This document shows, piece after piece, positions 6,666 through 13,223 of a DNA stretch of 13,223 bases (position 1 is the stretch's first letter; each line of letters opens with the position of its first letter). The notes under the pieces were generated by a model. That model was not told the origin of the DNA. It searched no databases and saw only the letters and a list, made by a program, of their open reading frames with translations. The position numbers and the translations under genes were made by a program. This DNA comes from Proteobacteria bacterium UBA1844. GTDB lineage: Bacteria; Pseudomonadota; Gammaproteobacteria; Steroidobacterales; Woeseiaceae. Where the stretch lies: assembly GCA_002338615.1 (NCBI GenBank), contig DDIS01000181.1, positions 1 through 13,223 of the forward strand, read 5' to 3'.

Positions 6666-9356
6666 CTATTGCTTCCGCTCGCCCAGTTTGAGCGACACTC
6701 GAACAACATTGGCTTGCCCCGATTTCCGTGAACTTGAGAACCCGAGCTTTTTGCAGAGCTTCAACATGCGCTCATTGTCGTGCAACACGTCACCGAAGAT
6801 TTCACCAATACCGCGCTCGCGCGCGTACTCGATCACGCGTCGAAGGAGTTGCGCACCGAGACCGTGGCCAGTAAGACTGCGTTCAACAATAATCGCGAAC
6901 TCCGCGAGCTCTCGATCAGGATCCTCCATCAGGCGCACCACACCATAGATTTCGGTCGTGCCGGGAATACCTCGTTCCGTCAACACCAAGGCCATTTGTC
7001 GGTCGTAGTCGATCTGCGTAAACCGCGCGGCCGTAAGATCACTCAGCAATTTCAACGGGGCAAAAAACCGGTTCCGTATTTCATCTTTGCTTAGTTTTTT
7101 GAATCCCGACTGAAGGGCCGGCCCATCTTCCGGTACGATCGGGCGAAGCTGAAGCGTCCGTCCATTGCCAACTTCAATAGTTTCTTCAAGCTCTTTTGGA
7201 TAAGGACGGATGGCGAGCCGGTCGGCGCCAATGCTTGTGGCTTTGGTGACTCTGACGCGGGCATCCAGTGCCAACACGCCCGTCTCGTCCGCCAGCAACG
7301 GATTGATGTCGAGTTCCTGGATTTCCGGAAAATCGGCTATGAGGTACGAGAGTCGGACCAATGCCAGTTCAATATCGCCGATGTTCGCTGCTGGCACGTC
7401 TCGATAACCCTGCAGCAATCGGTAGACATTGGTGTGTGCCACGAGTTCGTGAGCAAGCTTTAGATTGAGCGGCGGCAGTGCAAGCGCTTTGTCGTCCAGC
7501 ACTTCGACCGCGGTACCGCCCTGGCCGAACAGTATTACCGGACCGAACTGTCGGTCGTTGACCATTCCGATAATCAGCTCACGAGCGCCAGGTCTTCGTA
7601 CCATCGCTTGCACCGTAAACCCCTCTAGTGCAGCATCCGGTCGCGCCGTCTTGATGCGTTCCTGCATTCGCGCTGCAGCCTCTTCAGCCCGCTCAGGGTC
7701 GACGTCCAGAAGTACTCCACCAGCATCGGATTTATGCGTGATGTCTGGCGACAGAATCTTGATCACGACGGATCCGTCGAAACGCTTTGCAACGGTTGCG
7801 ACCGCGGCAGGCGACGATGCAACTTCCGTTAGTACGGTCGGAATGCCATAAGCGTTGAGGAGGAATTTCGATTCGGCTTCTGACAACCACTGTCGATTTT
7901 CACTGACTGCCAAATCGATTTGCCGCCTCGCCCCATCTATATCCGATTCGAACAACGACGGCATCGACGGTGGCGTTTCCATGAGAAGCGCCTGGTTGCG
8001 CTGGTAGTTCACCATCTGGGAGAACGCGTGTACAGCATCCTCCGGTGAATGGTATGTTGGAATGCCCTGTTCGCGAAACCGTCGCCTGGGTTCTTTCGCC
8101 GACAGTTCGCCAATCCAGCTCGTCAAAACGGTCTTGTTAAGGTTTTCTGGTAACGTACTAATGACGGCAGTAGCAGCCTCGTCCGATGATGCAACCGCAG
8201 TCGGGCAGTTTAAAATCAGGATGCCGTCGCAATCGCGGTCGTCGAGCAGCACTTTGAGCGCATCGGCGTAGCGTTGACCGTTAGCATCACCGATGATGTC
8301 GACCGGGTTTGCATGAGACCAGGTCGGCGGCAATACCGTATTTAATTGATCGATGCTGGTTTTCGAAAGCGTTGCCAGTTCGCCGCCTTCAGCCATCAAC
8401 GCATCGGTCGCCAGGACACCAACGCCGCCACCGTTGGAAAGAATGGCAAGCCTGCTCCCCGTCGGGGGCCGGGCCGTTGACAAAGTCTCAACCGCATCGA
8501 ACAAGTCTTCGAGTGTGAATACACGTAGCATCCCCGCACGTCGAAAGGCCGCATCATAAACACCGTCATGACCTGCCAGCGCACCGGTGTGGGAACTCGC
8601 GGCACGCGCTCCTTCCGCGTGTCGACCGGCCTTAATCACGATGACGGGTTTGGTACGGGCCGCGGCCCTGGCAGCGGACATGAACTTGCGTGTGTCACTT
8701 ATCGCTTCTATATACAAGAGTATCGAGTTGGTTTCAGGCTGGTTTGCGAGATAATCCAGCATGTCACCGAAATCCACGTCTGCCATGTCGCCAATCGAGA
8801 CAATGTGTGAAAAACCGATGTCTCGAGGCGCGGCCCAATCCAATACGGCCGTGAGTATTGCGCCAGACTGGGCAACGAAGGCGATGGAACCGGCCTTCGG
8901 AAAAATATGGGCGAAACTCGCGTCCAGACCTCGGCCAGGAACCTGAATGCCCAGGCAGTTCGGACCCACAATGCGCAGCAGACCGGGTTTTGCAGCATCC
9001 AGCATTTCCTGGCGCAGTGAGACTCCAGGTCCACGGCTACGTTCGTCAACACCTGCCGTTATGACACACGCACCCCGGGTCCCCTTGTCCACCAACGCAC
9101 GGATCAATCCGGGTACCGTTTTGGGCGGCGTTGCGATTACGGCCAGGTCCGGAACCTGAGGCAGGCGCTCAACATCTCGGAACACCTTTACGTCAAACAT
9201 GCGCCGGTGTTTCGGGTTGACGAGGAATATATCGCCCGGGAAGTGCTCGAGTAGGTTTTCAGTCAGAACGCGGCCCACTGACCCTTGTTGTTCGCTCGCA
9301 CCAATGATCGCGACCGATGTCGGATTGAAGACGGCATCAAGGTTCCGAATAGTCAT
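6666..9356 (-). CDS. ADP-forming acetyl-CoA synthetase fused to a GNAT acetyltransferase (PatZ/Pat-type layout)
   Basis: This encodes 896 residues. The order is a CoA-binding Rossmann domain (about 5-135, with SVAIIGASEQQGSVG), succinyl-CoA-synthetase-like ligase domains (about 150-460, with SSHTGALAGHDGVYDAAFRRAG at 254-275 and LSNGGGVGVLATDAL), an ATP-grasp domain (about 485-705, with VVIKILSPDITHKSDAGGV and ELDINPLL), and a C-terminal GNAT domain (about 735-890, with LRPIVPEDG, AEFAIIVERSLTGHGLGAQLL and NERMLKLCKKLGF). ADP-forming synthetases interconvert acetyl-CoA, ADP and phosphate with acetate, ATP and CoA. His256 sits where the phospho-histidine of active enzymes sits. In enteric Pat/PatZ the synthetase half is regarded as inactive and the GNAT half acetylates lysines. 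Here both activities look possible; which one matters is unknown. The start at 9356 is preceded by AAGGGCAGGGT, an acceptable ribosome-binding site. It lies downstream of the receiver gene (149 bases) on the fixLJ strand. Confidence 0.92.
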   Translation of the reverse strand: MTIRNLDAVFNPTSVAIIGASEQQGSVGRVLTENLLEHFPGDIFLVNPKHRRMFDVKVFRDVERLPQVPDLAVIATPPKTVPGLIRALVDKGTRGACVITAGVDERSRGPGVSLRQEMLDAAKPGLLRIVGPNCLGIQVPGRGLDASFAHIFPKAGSIAFVAQSGAILTAVLDWAAPRDIGFSHIVSIGDMADVDFGDMLDYLANQPETNSILLYIEAISDTRKFMSAARAAARTKPVIVIKAGRHAEGARAASSHTGALAGHDGVYDAAFRRAGMLRVFTLEDLFDAVETLSTARPPTGSRLAILSNGGGVGVLATDALMAEGGELATLSKTSIDQLNTVLPPTWSHANPVDIIGDANGQRYADALKVLLDDRDCDGILILNCPTAVASSDEAATAVISTLPENLNKTVLTSWIGELSAKEPRRRFREQGIPTYHSPEDAVHAFSQMVNYQRNQALLMETPPSMPSLFESDIDGARRQIDLAVSENRQWLSEAESKFLLNAYGIPTVLTEVASSPAAVATVAKRFDGSVVIKILSPDITHKSDAGGVLLDVDPERAEEAAARMQERIKTARPDAALEGFTVQAMVRRPGARELIIGMVNDRQFGPVILFGQGGTAVEVLDDKALALPPLNLKLAHELVAHTNVYRLLQGYRDVPAANIGDIELALVRLSYLIADFPEIQELDINPLLADETGVLALDARVRVTKATSIGADRLAIRPYPKELEETIEVGNGRTLQLRPIVPEDGPALQSGFKKLSKDEIRNRFFAPLKLLSDLTAARFTQIDYDRQMALVLTERGIPGTTEIYGVVRLMEDPDRELAEFAIIVERSLTGHGLGAQLLRRVIEYARERGIGEIFGDVLHDNERMLKLCKKLGFSSSRKSGQANVVRVSLKLGERKQ

Positions 9357-9410
9357 ACCCTGCCCTTCTTTTCGGTCATTTCGGTCTCCATTGCTGATTC
9401 CGGATCATTG

Positions 9411-9439
9411 TTGCGCCGGGCAACATAGGGTTGCCGCAA
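9411..9439. repeat. Short inverted repeat between the receiver and synthetase genes
   Basis: GGCAAC (9419-9424) and GTTGCC (9430-9435) flank a 5-base loop, and outer TTGC (9411-9414) can pair with GCAA (9436-9439) around a 4-base bulge. There is no T-tract on either strand. It lies about 55 bases upstream of the synthetase start, so it may be an operator or a leader hairpin. The evidence is structural only. Confidence 0.3.
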
Positions 9440-9505
9440 TCTCACGGCAGCGTACAGATTTGCCCTCACGCGAGCCACTCCGTATTCCATGCAGCGCTTG
9501 AATGA

Positions 9506-9949
9506 TCAGGATTCTCGCCAGAAGCCGGAATCGCTTTCGAGGTCGATCGTCGCTGTCGGCTTGCGAGTCGTTCCCATGTCACCGTTCAACAGCTCGAGTA
9601 TTCGACCAACCAGGTCGCGCTTCGTGAACTGTTTCTCGATCACGTCCGTCGCGCCGTCTCTGAAAGCCCGGCGCCGAATATCGTCGCGGGCCGCTGGAAT
9701 CATGACAAGAACCGGTGTATCGACGTCATACTCACGAATCCGGCGCAATAGCGAGAAACTGCTGACATCCGGTTGTGACGCGTCAATCAGCAGACAACTG
9801 ACATTTGGTTCGCGCGTCCTTATCTCTTGTTCGAATGACTGCGCGTCACGATACGTCGCAACGGAAATACCATATGTGCCAAGTAGCGCAGTCAGTGCTT
9901 CGCCAATCGCTTTGTCAGAGTCAAGAAGGGATACGATTCTGTGTTGCAA
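9506..9949 (-). CDS. Stand-alone receiver (REC) domain protein, atypical switch residues
   Basis: This encodes 147 residues: one CheY-like receiver domain (about 3-122) and a short polar tail without a DNA-binding or enzymatic output domain. Acidic pocket residues are Asp10 and Asp12 (LLDSD), and the presumed phospho-acceptor is Asp56 (LLIDASQPD). The usual switch Thr/Ser is Ile84 (VLVMIPAARDD) and the usual Lys-Pro is Lys106-Gln107 (VIEKQF), so phosphorylation might occur but the conventional conformational switch looks altered. It may relay or sink phosphoryl groups or act by protein contact. The start is a TTG at 9949. No ATG or GTG exists between it and an upstream in-frame TAA, and the fold begins right after it. 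It sits 142 bases downstream of fixJ on the same strand, suggesting a link to that pathway, which is inferred. Confidence 0.75.
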   Translation of the reverse strand: MQHRIVSLLDSDKAIGEALTALLGTYGISVATYRDAQSFEQEIRTREPNVSCLLIDASQPDVSSFSLLRRIREYDVDTPVLVMIPAARDDIRRRAFRDGATDVIEKQFTKRDLVGRILELLNGDMGTTRKPTATIDLESDSGFWRES

Positions 9950-10091
9950 CCTGTAACGCCCAGTTGCCCAAAAGGTAGACTCGAATTATCCCGGCTGGCA
10001 GGCTAATGCTCTATTGAGGAATACCCGTAGCGTGTTGAGGTCTGGTCACACGAATCATGCGGCTGACCGAAATCACTCACGTTTTGCAATT

Positions 10092-10709
10092 TTATTGATC
10101 GGCTGCTTGGACCGCGAGGCTTACACGTACCAAATGCGCAAGTGTCTGAACACCGAGCTTTTTCATGACCTGCGCTCTATGCACCTCAACCGCGCGTTGG
10201 CTGATGCCAAGGTCATCCGCGATGCGCTTGTTCATTTCACCGTCTGTCACACGATGAAATATCTCTTTCTCCCGAGCAGACAGGGAATCGACACGTGCAA
10301 GCAAGTTCTGCTGCTCTTCTTGACGTTCGCGTTTTCCGACATCGCCGCGCAGCGCCTCGTTGATTCGATCCAGCAGCTCTTGCTCCCGGAACGGTTTGCG
10401 AAGGAAATCGACTGCACCGCGCCGCATGGCCTCGACTGCCATCGGGATGTCGCCATGGCCTGTAATGAAAATGGTCGGCAATGTCGCGCCCATACTTATT
10501 AATCTTTGTTGCAAATCCATGCCACTCATTCGCGGCATACGAACATCGACTAACAGGCAACCCGAATCATTAACGTCAAATGCGTTCAGGAACTCGAGCG
10601 CGGAACTGAACAGGCGATGCGGCAAATCGACAGTTTCCAAAAGCACGCCCAAGCCCTCCCGGATTCCATCGTCATCATCCACAACAAATACCGTTTGTTT
10701 CTTAACCAC
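10092..10709 (-). CDS. fixJ: FixJ-family response regulator
   Basis: This encodes 205 residues, the normal length for FixJ/TodT-type regulators. The receiver domain spans about 1-120 with an acidic pocket DDDD (11-14), phospho-acceptor Asp55 in LLVDVRMPRMSG, switch Thr83 in IFITGHGDIPMAV, and Lys105-Pro106. A Q-rich linker (about 126-138) leads to a LuxR-type helix-turn-helix (about 143-195: LSAREKEIF, MNKRIADDLGISQRAVEVHRAQVMKKLGV). All phospho-relay residues are intact, so it should be a working transcription factor for the adjacent FixL-like kinase. The start is GTG 10709: AGGAGG (10716-10721) lies 6 bases upstream inside the end of fixL, and the GTG overlaps the fixL stop by 8 bases, which indicates translational coupling. 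The frame extends farther upstream, but that part is antisense-like sequence within fixL. No FixK or FixJ target box was recognised in the window. Confidence 0.9.
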   Translation of the reverse strand: MVKKQTVFVVDDDDGIREGLGVLLETVDLPHRLFSSALEFLNAFDVNDSGCLLVDVRMPRMSGMDLQQRLISMGATLPTIFITGHGDIPMAVEAMRRGAVDFLRKPFREQELLDRINEALRGDVGKRERQEEQQNLLARVDSLSAREKEIFHRVTDGEMNKRIADDLGISQRAVEVHRAQVMKKLGVQTLAHLVRVSLAVQAADQ

Positions 10710-11673
10710 GGCTTTCCTCCTCATCATGGATCGGTAAGGTGAAGTAGAATGTTGCACCGTGTGAATCATTACTGAAGAAACCCAGTTCACCATCATGCGC
10801 CGCAACAATGGATTGACTGATTGACAACCCCATCCCCATTCCCGACTCCTTCGATGTCTTAAACGGTATGAATAGAGTTTCGGCGAAATCCTCACTGACG
10901 CCGGTACCGGTATCGACAACAGCTACCCTAATCACATGATCATCACGTCGACTGGTTTCCAGAACTATGGAATTACCGTAGCGGCACTGCACCGAGCGCA
11001 TCGATTGCATCGCGTTACGTAGAAGATTAAGTATCACTTGCTGAATTTGTACTGCGTCAACCTTGACGACAGGCAGTTCCGGCGCTGCATCTATTCGAAT
11101 CGAAATATCGTAAATACGTGCCTCGGCTTCCGCCAATTTTACGACATCCTCTATCAAACGATTGCAATCCACCGCTTCGGTGGCGCTGTCCCGCCGCCGC
11201 GCCATGGATTGCACTCTTTCAATCACGGCTCCTGCCCGCTGCGCATGCGTGCTCAACTTGTCAAACATTTCCCGGGCGCGTTCCTGCTCTCCCATATCAA
11301 ACAGGCGTTTGCCAGCCTGCGCAAAAAGAGAGATGGCAGTTAATGGCTGGTTGATCTCGTGGGCAATTCCACTGGCCATCTCACCCAGCGTGCTCAGACG
11401 TTCGACGTGCGCGAGCCGCTCACGATTGTCGCGTGCTTCTGCTTCCGCGTGCAACCGGAGAGTCAGATCTTCTATCTCGCTGATGAGGAACTCCGGTTTT
11501 CCGTTGAGATCGCAGGTAACGGTGCTGGCGACCTGAACGTTGAGGACGGCGCCGTCTTTTCGCAGGTAGCGTCTCCTTTCCGAGCAACGACTGATCTGGC
11601 CGGCCTGTAGGCTGGCAAGCGTAGCCGCACTGTCGACACGATCATCCGGATGAGTAATTTCATCGACAGTCAT
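10702..11673 (-). CDS. fixL: FixL-like sensor histidine kinase, C-terminal part (half PAS + HisKA + HATPase)
   Basis: If translated from ATG 11673 this gives 323 residues: the second half of a PAS domain (about 1-72, with HPDDRVDS, RRRYLRKDGAVLNVQV and EFLISEIEDLT), a coiled linker, the HisKA dimerisation helix with phospho-acceptor His105 (GEMASGIAHEINQPLTAIS), and a HATPase_c domain with the N box (NLLRNAMQSM), D254TGTGV, FKTSKESGMGMGLSIS and a final GATFYFTLP. It has no membrane segments. The kinase core looks intact and would phosphorylate FixJ. The frame is the same as that of the upstream sensor part, separated by one TAG and four codons, so the two most probably come from a single ancestral fixL. 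AGGAG (11683-11687) stands 9 bases before the ATG, so independent translation is possible. The end overlaps the fixJ start. Confidence 0.8.
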   Translation of the reverse strand: MTVDEITHPDDRVDSAATLASLQAGQISRCSERRRYLRKDGAVLNVQVASTVTCDLNGKPEFLISEIEDLTLRLHAEAEARDNRERLAHVERLSTLGEMASGIAHEINQPLTAISLFAQAGKRLFDMGEQERAREMFDKLSTHAQRAGAVIERVQSMARRRDSATEAVDCNRLIEDVVKLAEAEARIYDISIRIDAAPELPVVKVDAVQIQQVILNLLRNAMQSMRSVQCRYGNSIVLETSRRDDHVIRVAVVDTGTGVSEDFAETLFIPFKTSKESGMGMGLSISQSIVAAHDGELGFFSNDSHGATFYFTLPIHDEEESRG

Positions 11674-11685
11674 TTGCAGAATCTC

Positions 11686-11688
11686 CTA
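11686..11688 (-). other. In-frame TAG splitting the fixL-like gene
   Basis: Reading the minus strand, the PAS sequence runs EMTGYSE, then TAG, then EILQMTVDEITHPDD in the same frame. This is the normal continuous PAS pattern with one residue replaced by a stop. A single base change from GAG, AAG or CAG would give it. The last two bases of TAG form part of AGGAG, a ribosome-binding motif placed for ATG 11673. Confidence 0.85.
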
Positions 11689-13131
11689 TTCAGAGTAGCC
11701 TGTCATTTCACAGAAGGCCCGGTTGACCTGTACAAGGTTTCCGTCGACGCGGCGAATAACGATACCCATCGGCGCTTGCTCGATAATAGTGTTCAGGCGT
11801 TCTTGCTCTCTGTGTAAAGCTGCCTCTGTCTCCTTTTGGCTGCTTAGGTCACGAACCATAACGGCAAACGCTCGTTGTCCGGGCGCCCTTATTTCGGCGA
11901 TTGACAGGTGCACCGGTATGCTCGAGCCATCTTTGTGGCGTGCGAACGTTTCGCGCCCACTGCCTGTAATCTTTGCCTGTCCCCTTTCGGGGTAGCATCG
12001 CAAATACTGGTCGTGTTGCAGGAAGTCCTTGTCTGACACCAGCATCGATACGTTCTTGGCGAGTACGTCGGAGAATGTGTATCCCAGCAGCTGTTCTGCT
12101 GCCGCATTGAATGTTTCGATTCGTCCCCGCTCATCGATCGTTATTATTGCGTCCAGCGCCGTATCAATGATCGCTTTGAAATAGGCTTCGGACCGTACTA
12201 AAGCAGCCGCATAGTCTTTCTGGATCGATACGTCATCGCCAATTGCGACGATGCCAATCGATCCGTGTCGTGAATCCTTTTCCGGGGTCACTTTCCAGCG
12301 CAGGGTATGTTCGTGCCCTCTGCGATCAATGATGCCGTTCTCGAAGACGTTCGATACGACGCTTTCCCGGAGAACCCGCAGCAACTCCGCACGCGTGCGG
12401 GTGCGATCCCGCTCGGCCACAAAGGATTCGACATAGTGCTTGCCGACAACATCGGCCAACGGATAATCGTGCAGCTGCTCCGCGGCGTCATTCCACTCAA
12501 GCACCAAGCCGTCGGCAGAGAGCCGGATCATCACGCAACCCGCCGTTTGAAACAGCGCCCGGTATCGCTCGTCAATATCATCGCGCGCCTGATAGGCAGT
12601 TGTAGCTGCGCCTTGTGCGTCTTCCAGTGCTCTTTGCTGGCGCTTGCGCGCCGTGATGTCTGTAACAAAACCCTCCAGTAAGGTCCCTTGCTCGTCCGCC
12701 CCACCAGCACGACCGCGTTCCCACACCCATTTAATCGCGCCGGAGCGGGCGACGATCCGGTACTCCATTTCATAGGCTTGCTGCTCGCTCAGCGACGCCT
12801 GGACAGTTGACCAGATGCGCTCCCTGTCCCCTGGGTGCATAACATCTCGCCAGCAAGGTGTATCGTTCTCCAGCTCTTGTGGTTTGAATCCGCACAGCTC
12901 CTCGGCACCGGCGCTGACAAAAATCATCGACCAGTCTGGTGTATTGCGGCATCGGTAGACCATGCCAGGCACATCGGCCAGCAGCGCCTCGATGGTTCGT
13001 TCACTGTCCAAATTCAAGTCTGCACCGGTCCCACCGGACGTCGGTAATAGTTCATCATATAACGTCGTCTCCAGGACACCGCATTGTGGTTGCCCGCAGC
13101 CGCCTACGGGATTCCACCCGATTTCGGCCAA
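11686..13131 (-). CDS. fixL: FixL-like multi-PAS oxygen sensor, N-terminal part ending at an in-frame TAG
   Basis: This encodes 481 residues, soluble, with three complete PAS domains (about 44-165, 186-308 and 315-435) and the first third of a fourth (about 444-481). PAS1 ends in a PAC-type motif (GFVTDITARKRQQ). PAS3 closely follows the FixL haem domain: DAIITIDERGRIETFNAAAEQLLGY, then LQHDQYLRCY with His373 at the proximal haem-ligand position, GSGRE with Arg393 resembling the distal Arg, then KDGSSIPVHLSIAEI and VMVRDLS. Oxygen binding to haem in FixL turns the kinase off. The fourth PAS continues in frame after the TAG into the downstream kinase part. TTG 13131 is the first possible start after an in-frame TAG near the right edge; it has only a weak GAGA-type site. 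The true N-terminus may instead be further in, for example TTG codons near residues 39-41, so it is uncertain. On its own this fragment lacks a kinase. Confidence 0.75.
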   Translation of the reverse strand: MAEIGWNPVGGCGQPQCGVLETTLYDELLPTSGGTGADLNLDSERTIEALLADVPGMVYRCRNTPDWSMIFVSAGAEELCGFKPQELENDTPCWRDVMHPGDRERIWSTVQASLSEQQAYEMEYRIVARSGAIKWVWERGRAGGADEQGTLLEGFVTDITARKRQQRALEDAQGAATTAYQARDDIDERYRALFQTAGCVMIRLSADGLVLEWNDAAEQLHDYPLADVVGKHYVESFVAERDRTRTRAELLRVLRESVVSNVFENGIIDRRGHEHTLRWKVTPEKDSRHGSIGIVAIGDDVSIQKDYAAALVRSEAYFKAIIDTALDAIITIDERGRIETFNAAAEQLLGYTFSDVLAKNVSMLVSDKDFLQHDQYLRCYPERGQAKITGSGRETFARHKDGSSIPVHLSIAEIRAPGQRAFAVMVRDLSSQKETEAALHREQERLNTIIEQAPMGIVIRRVDGNLVQVNRAFCEMTGYSE

Positions 13132-13223
13132 TTTCTCTATAGCGTGTCGTGGCGCACGCCATTGACTACCATGGTGATAGCAATTGTTACCTAGTGTCCC
13201 CTGCGGCTAATTCGTTGATCTAT
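13132..13223. other. Upstream end of fixL at the right edge
   Basis: Ninety-two bases with no complete gene. The fixL frame stays open upstream to a TAG at about 13206-13208 without ATG, GTG or TTG before 13131. A short ATG frame of 11 codons overlaps in another frame and is probably chance. Any fixL promoter must lie here or beyond the window; no hexamers were assigned. Confidence 0.3.

Noticed and set aside
10013..10100. TTGAGG words resembling FNR/FixK half-sites downstream of fixJ
   Set aside because: The opposite TCAA half does not occur at the right spacing, and the position is after fixJ rather than clearly in a promoter.
10710..10919. Upstream extension of fixJ within fixL
   Set aside because: It lies opposite no free DNA but inside the fixL kinase domain in another frame. 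FixJ-family length and the AGGAGG site support GTG 10709.

Overview
The window reads as a chromosomal stress, energy and oxygen-sensing neighbourhood of a Pseudomonadota-type bacterium, possibly a gammaproteobacterium; the class cannot be fixed from sequence alone. The basis is moderately GC-rich DNA, dense gene packing, classic Shine-Dalgarno sites, and a FixL/FixJ pair beside a cyclic-glucan synthase, an ADP-forming acyl-CoA synthetase fused to a GNAT domain, and a small S30AE-fold protein. No rRNA, tRNA, CRISPR array or mobile element was seen.

Left block, minus strand: the 5' part of a cyclic beta-1,2-glucan synthase gene (ndvB-like, running off the left edge), preceded by a tandem-domain universal stress protein gene. 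Middle block, plus strand, divergent from the usp gene: acetate kinase, a small HPF/RaiA-type ribosome-associated protein, and a CBS-pair protein with a DUF2267-like C-terminus. Right block, minus strand, convergent with the CBS gene: fixL, then fixJ (8-base overlap), a stand-alone receiver protein, and an 896-residue ADP-forming acetyl-CoA synthetase/GNAT fusion.

My reading is that this is a survival module for low oxygen or low energy. A soluble haem-PAS sensor kinase and its FixJ partner would sense oxygen. AckA and the ADP-forming synthetase would make ATP from acetyl phosphate or acetyl-CoA while releasing acetate. The HPF-type protein would hibernate ribosomes, the Usp and CBS proteins would sense adenylates, the GNAT domain could acetylate proteins, and the glucan synthase would adjust the periplasm. 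The combination resembles in content, though not by homology of the regulator, the mycobacterial DosR dormancy regulon. The regulatory link is inference.

The most striking sequence observation is in fixL. Its reading frame is continuous over about 2.4 kb except for one in-frame TAG in the middle of a fourth PAS domain, between the haem-PAS and the kinase. The TAG lies in an AGGAG motif spaced 9 bases from an in-frame ATG. The gene may therefore be broken by a point mutation or sequence error, or be translated as two polypeptides by re-initiation. A second observation is a TGTGG-N4-CCACA palindrome just ahead of ackA, with a near-identical 11-base word and a larger inverted repeat ahead of the HPF gene.
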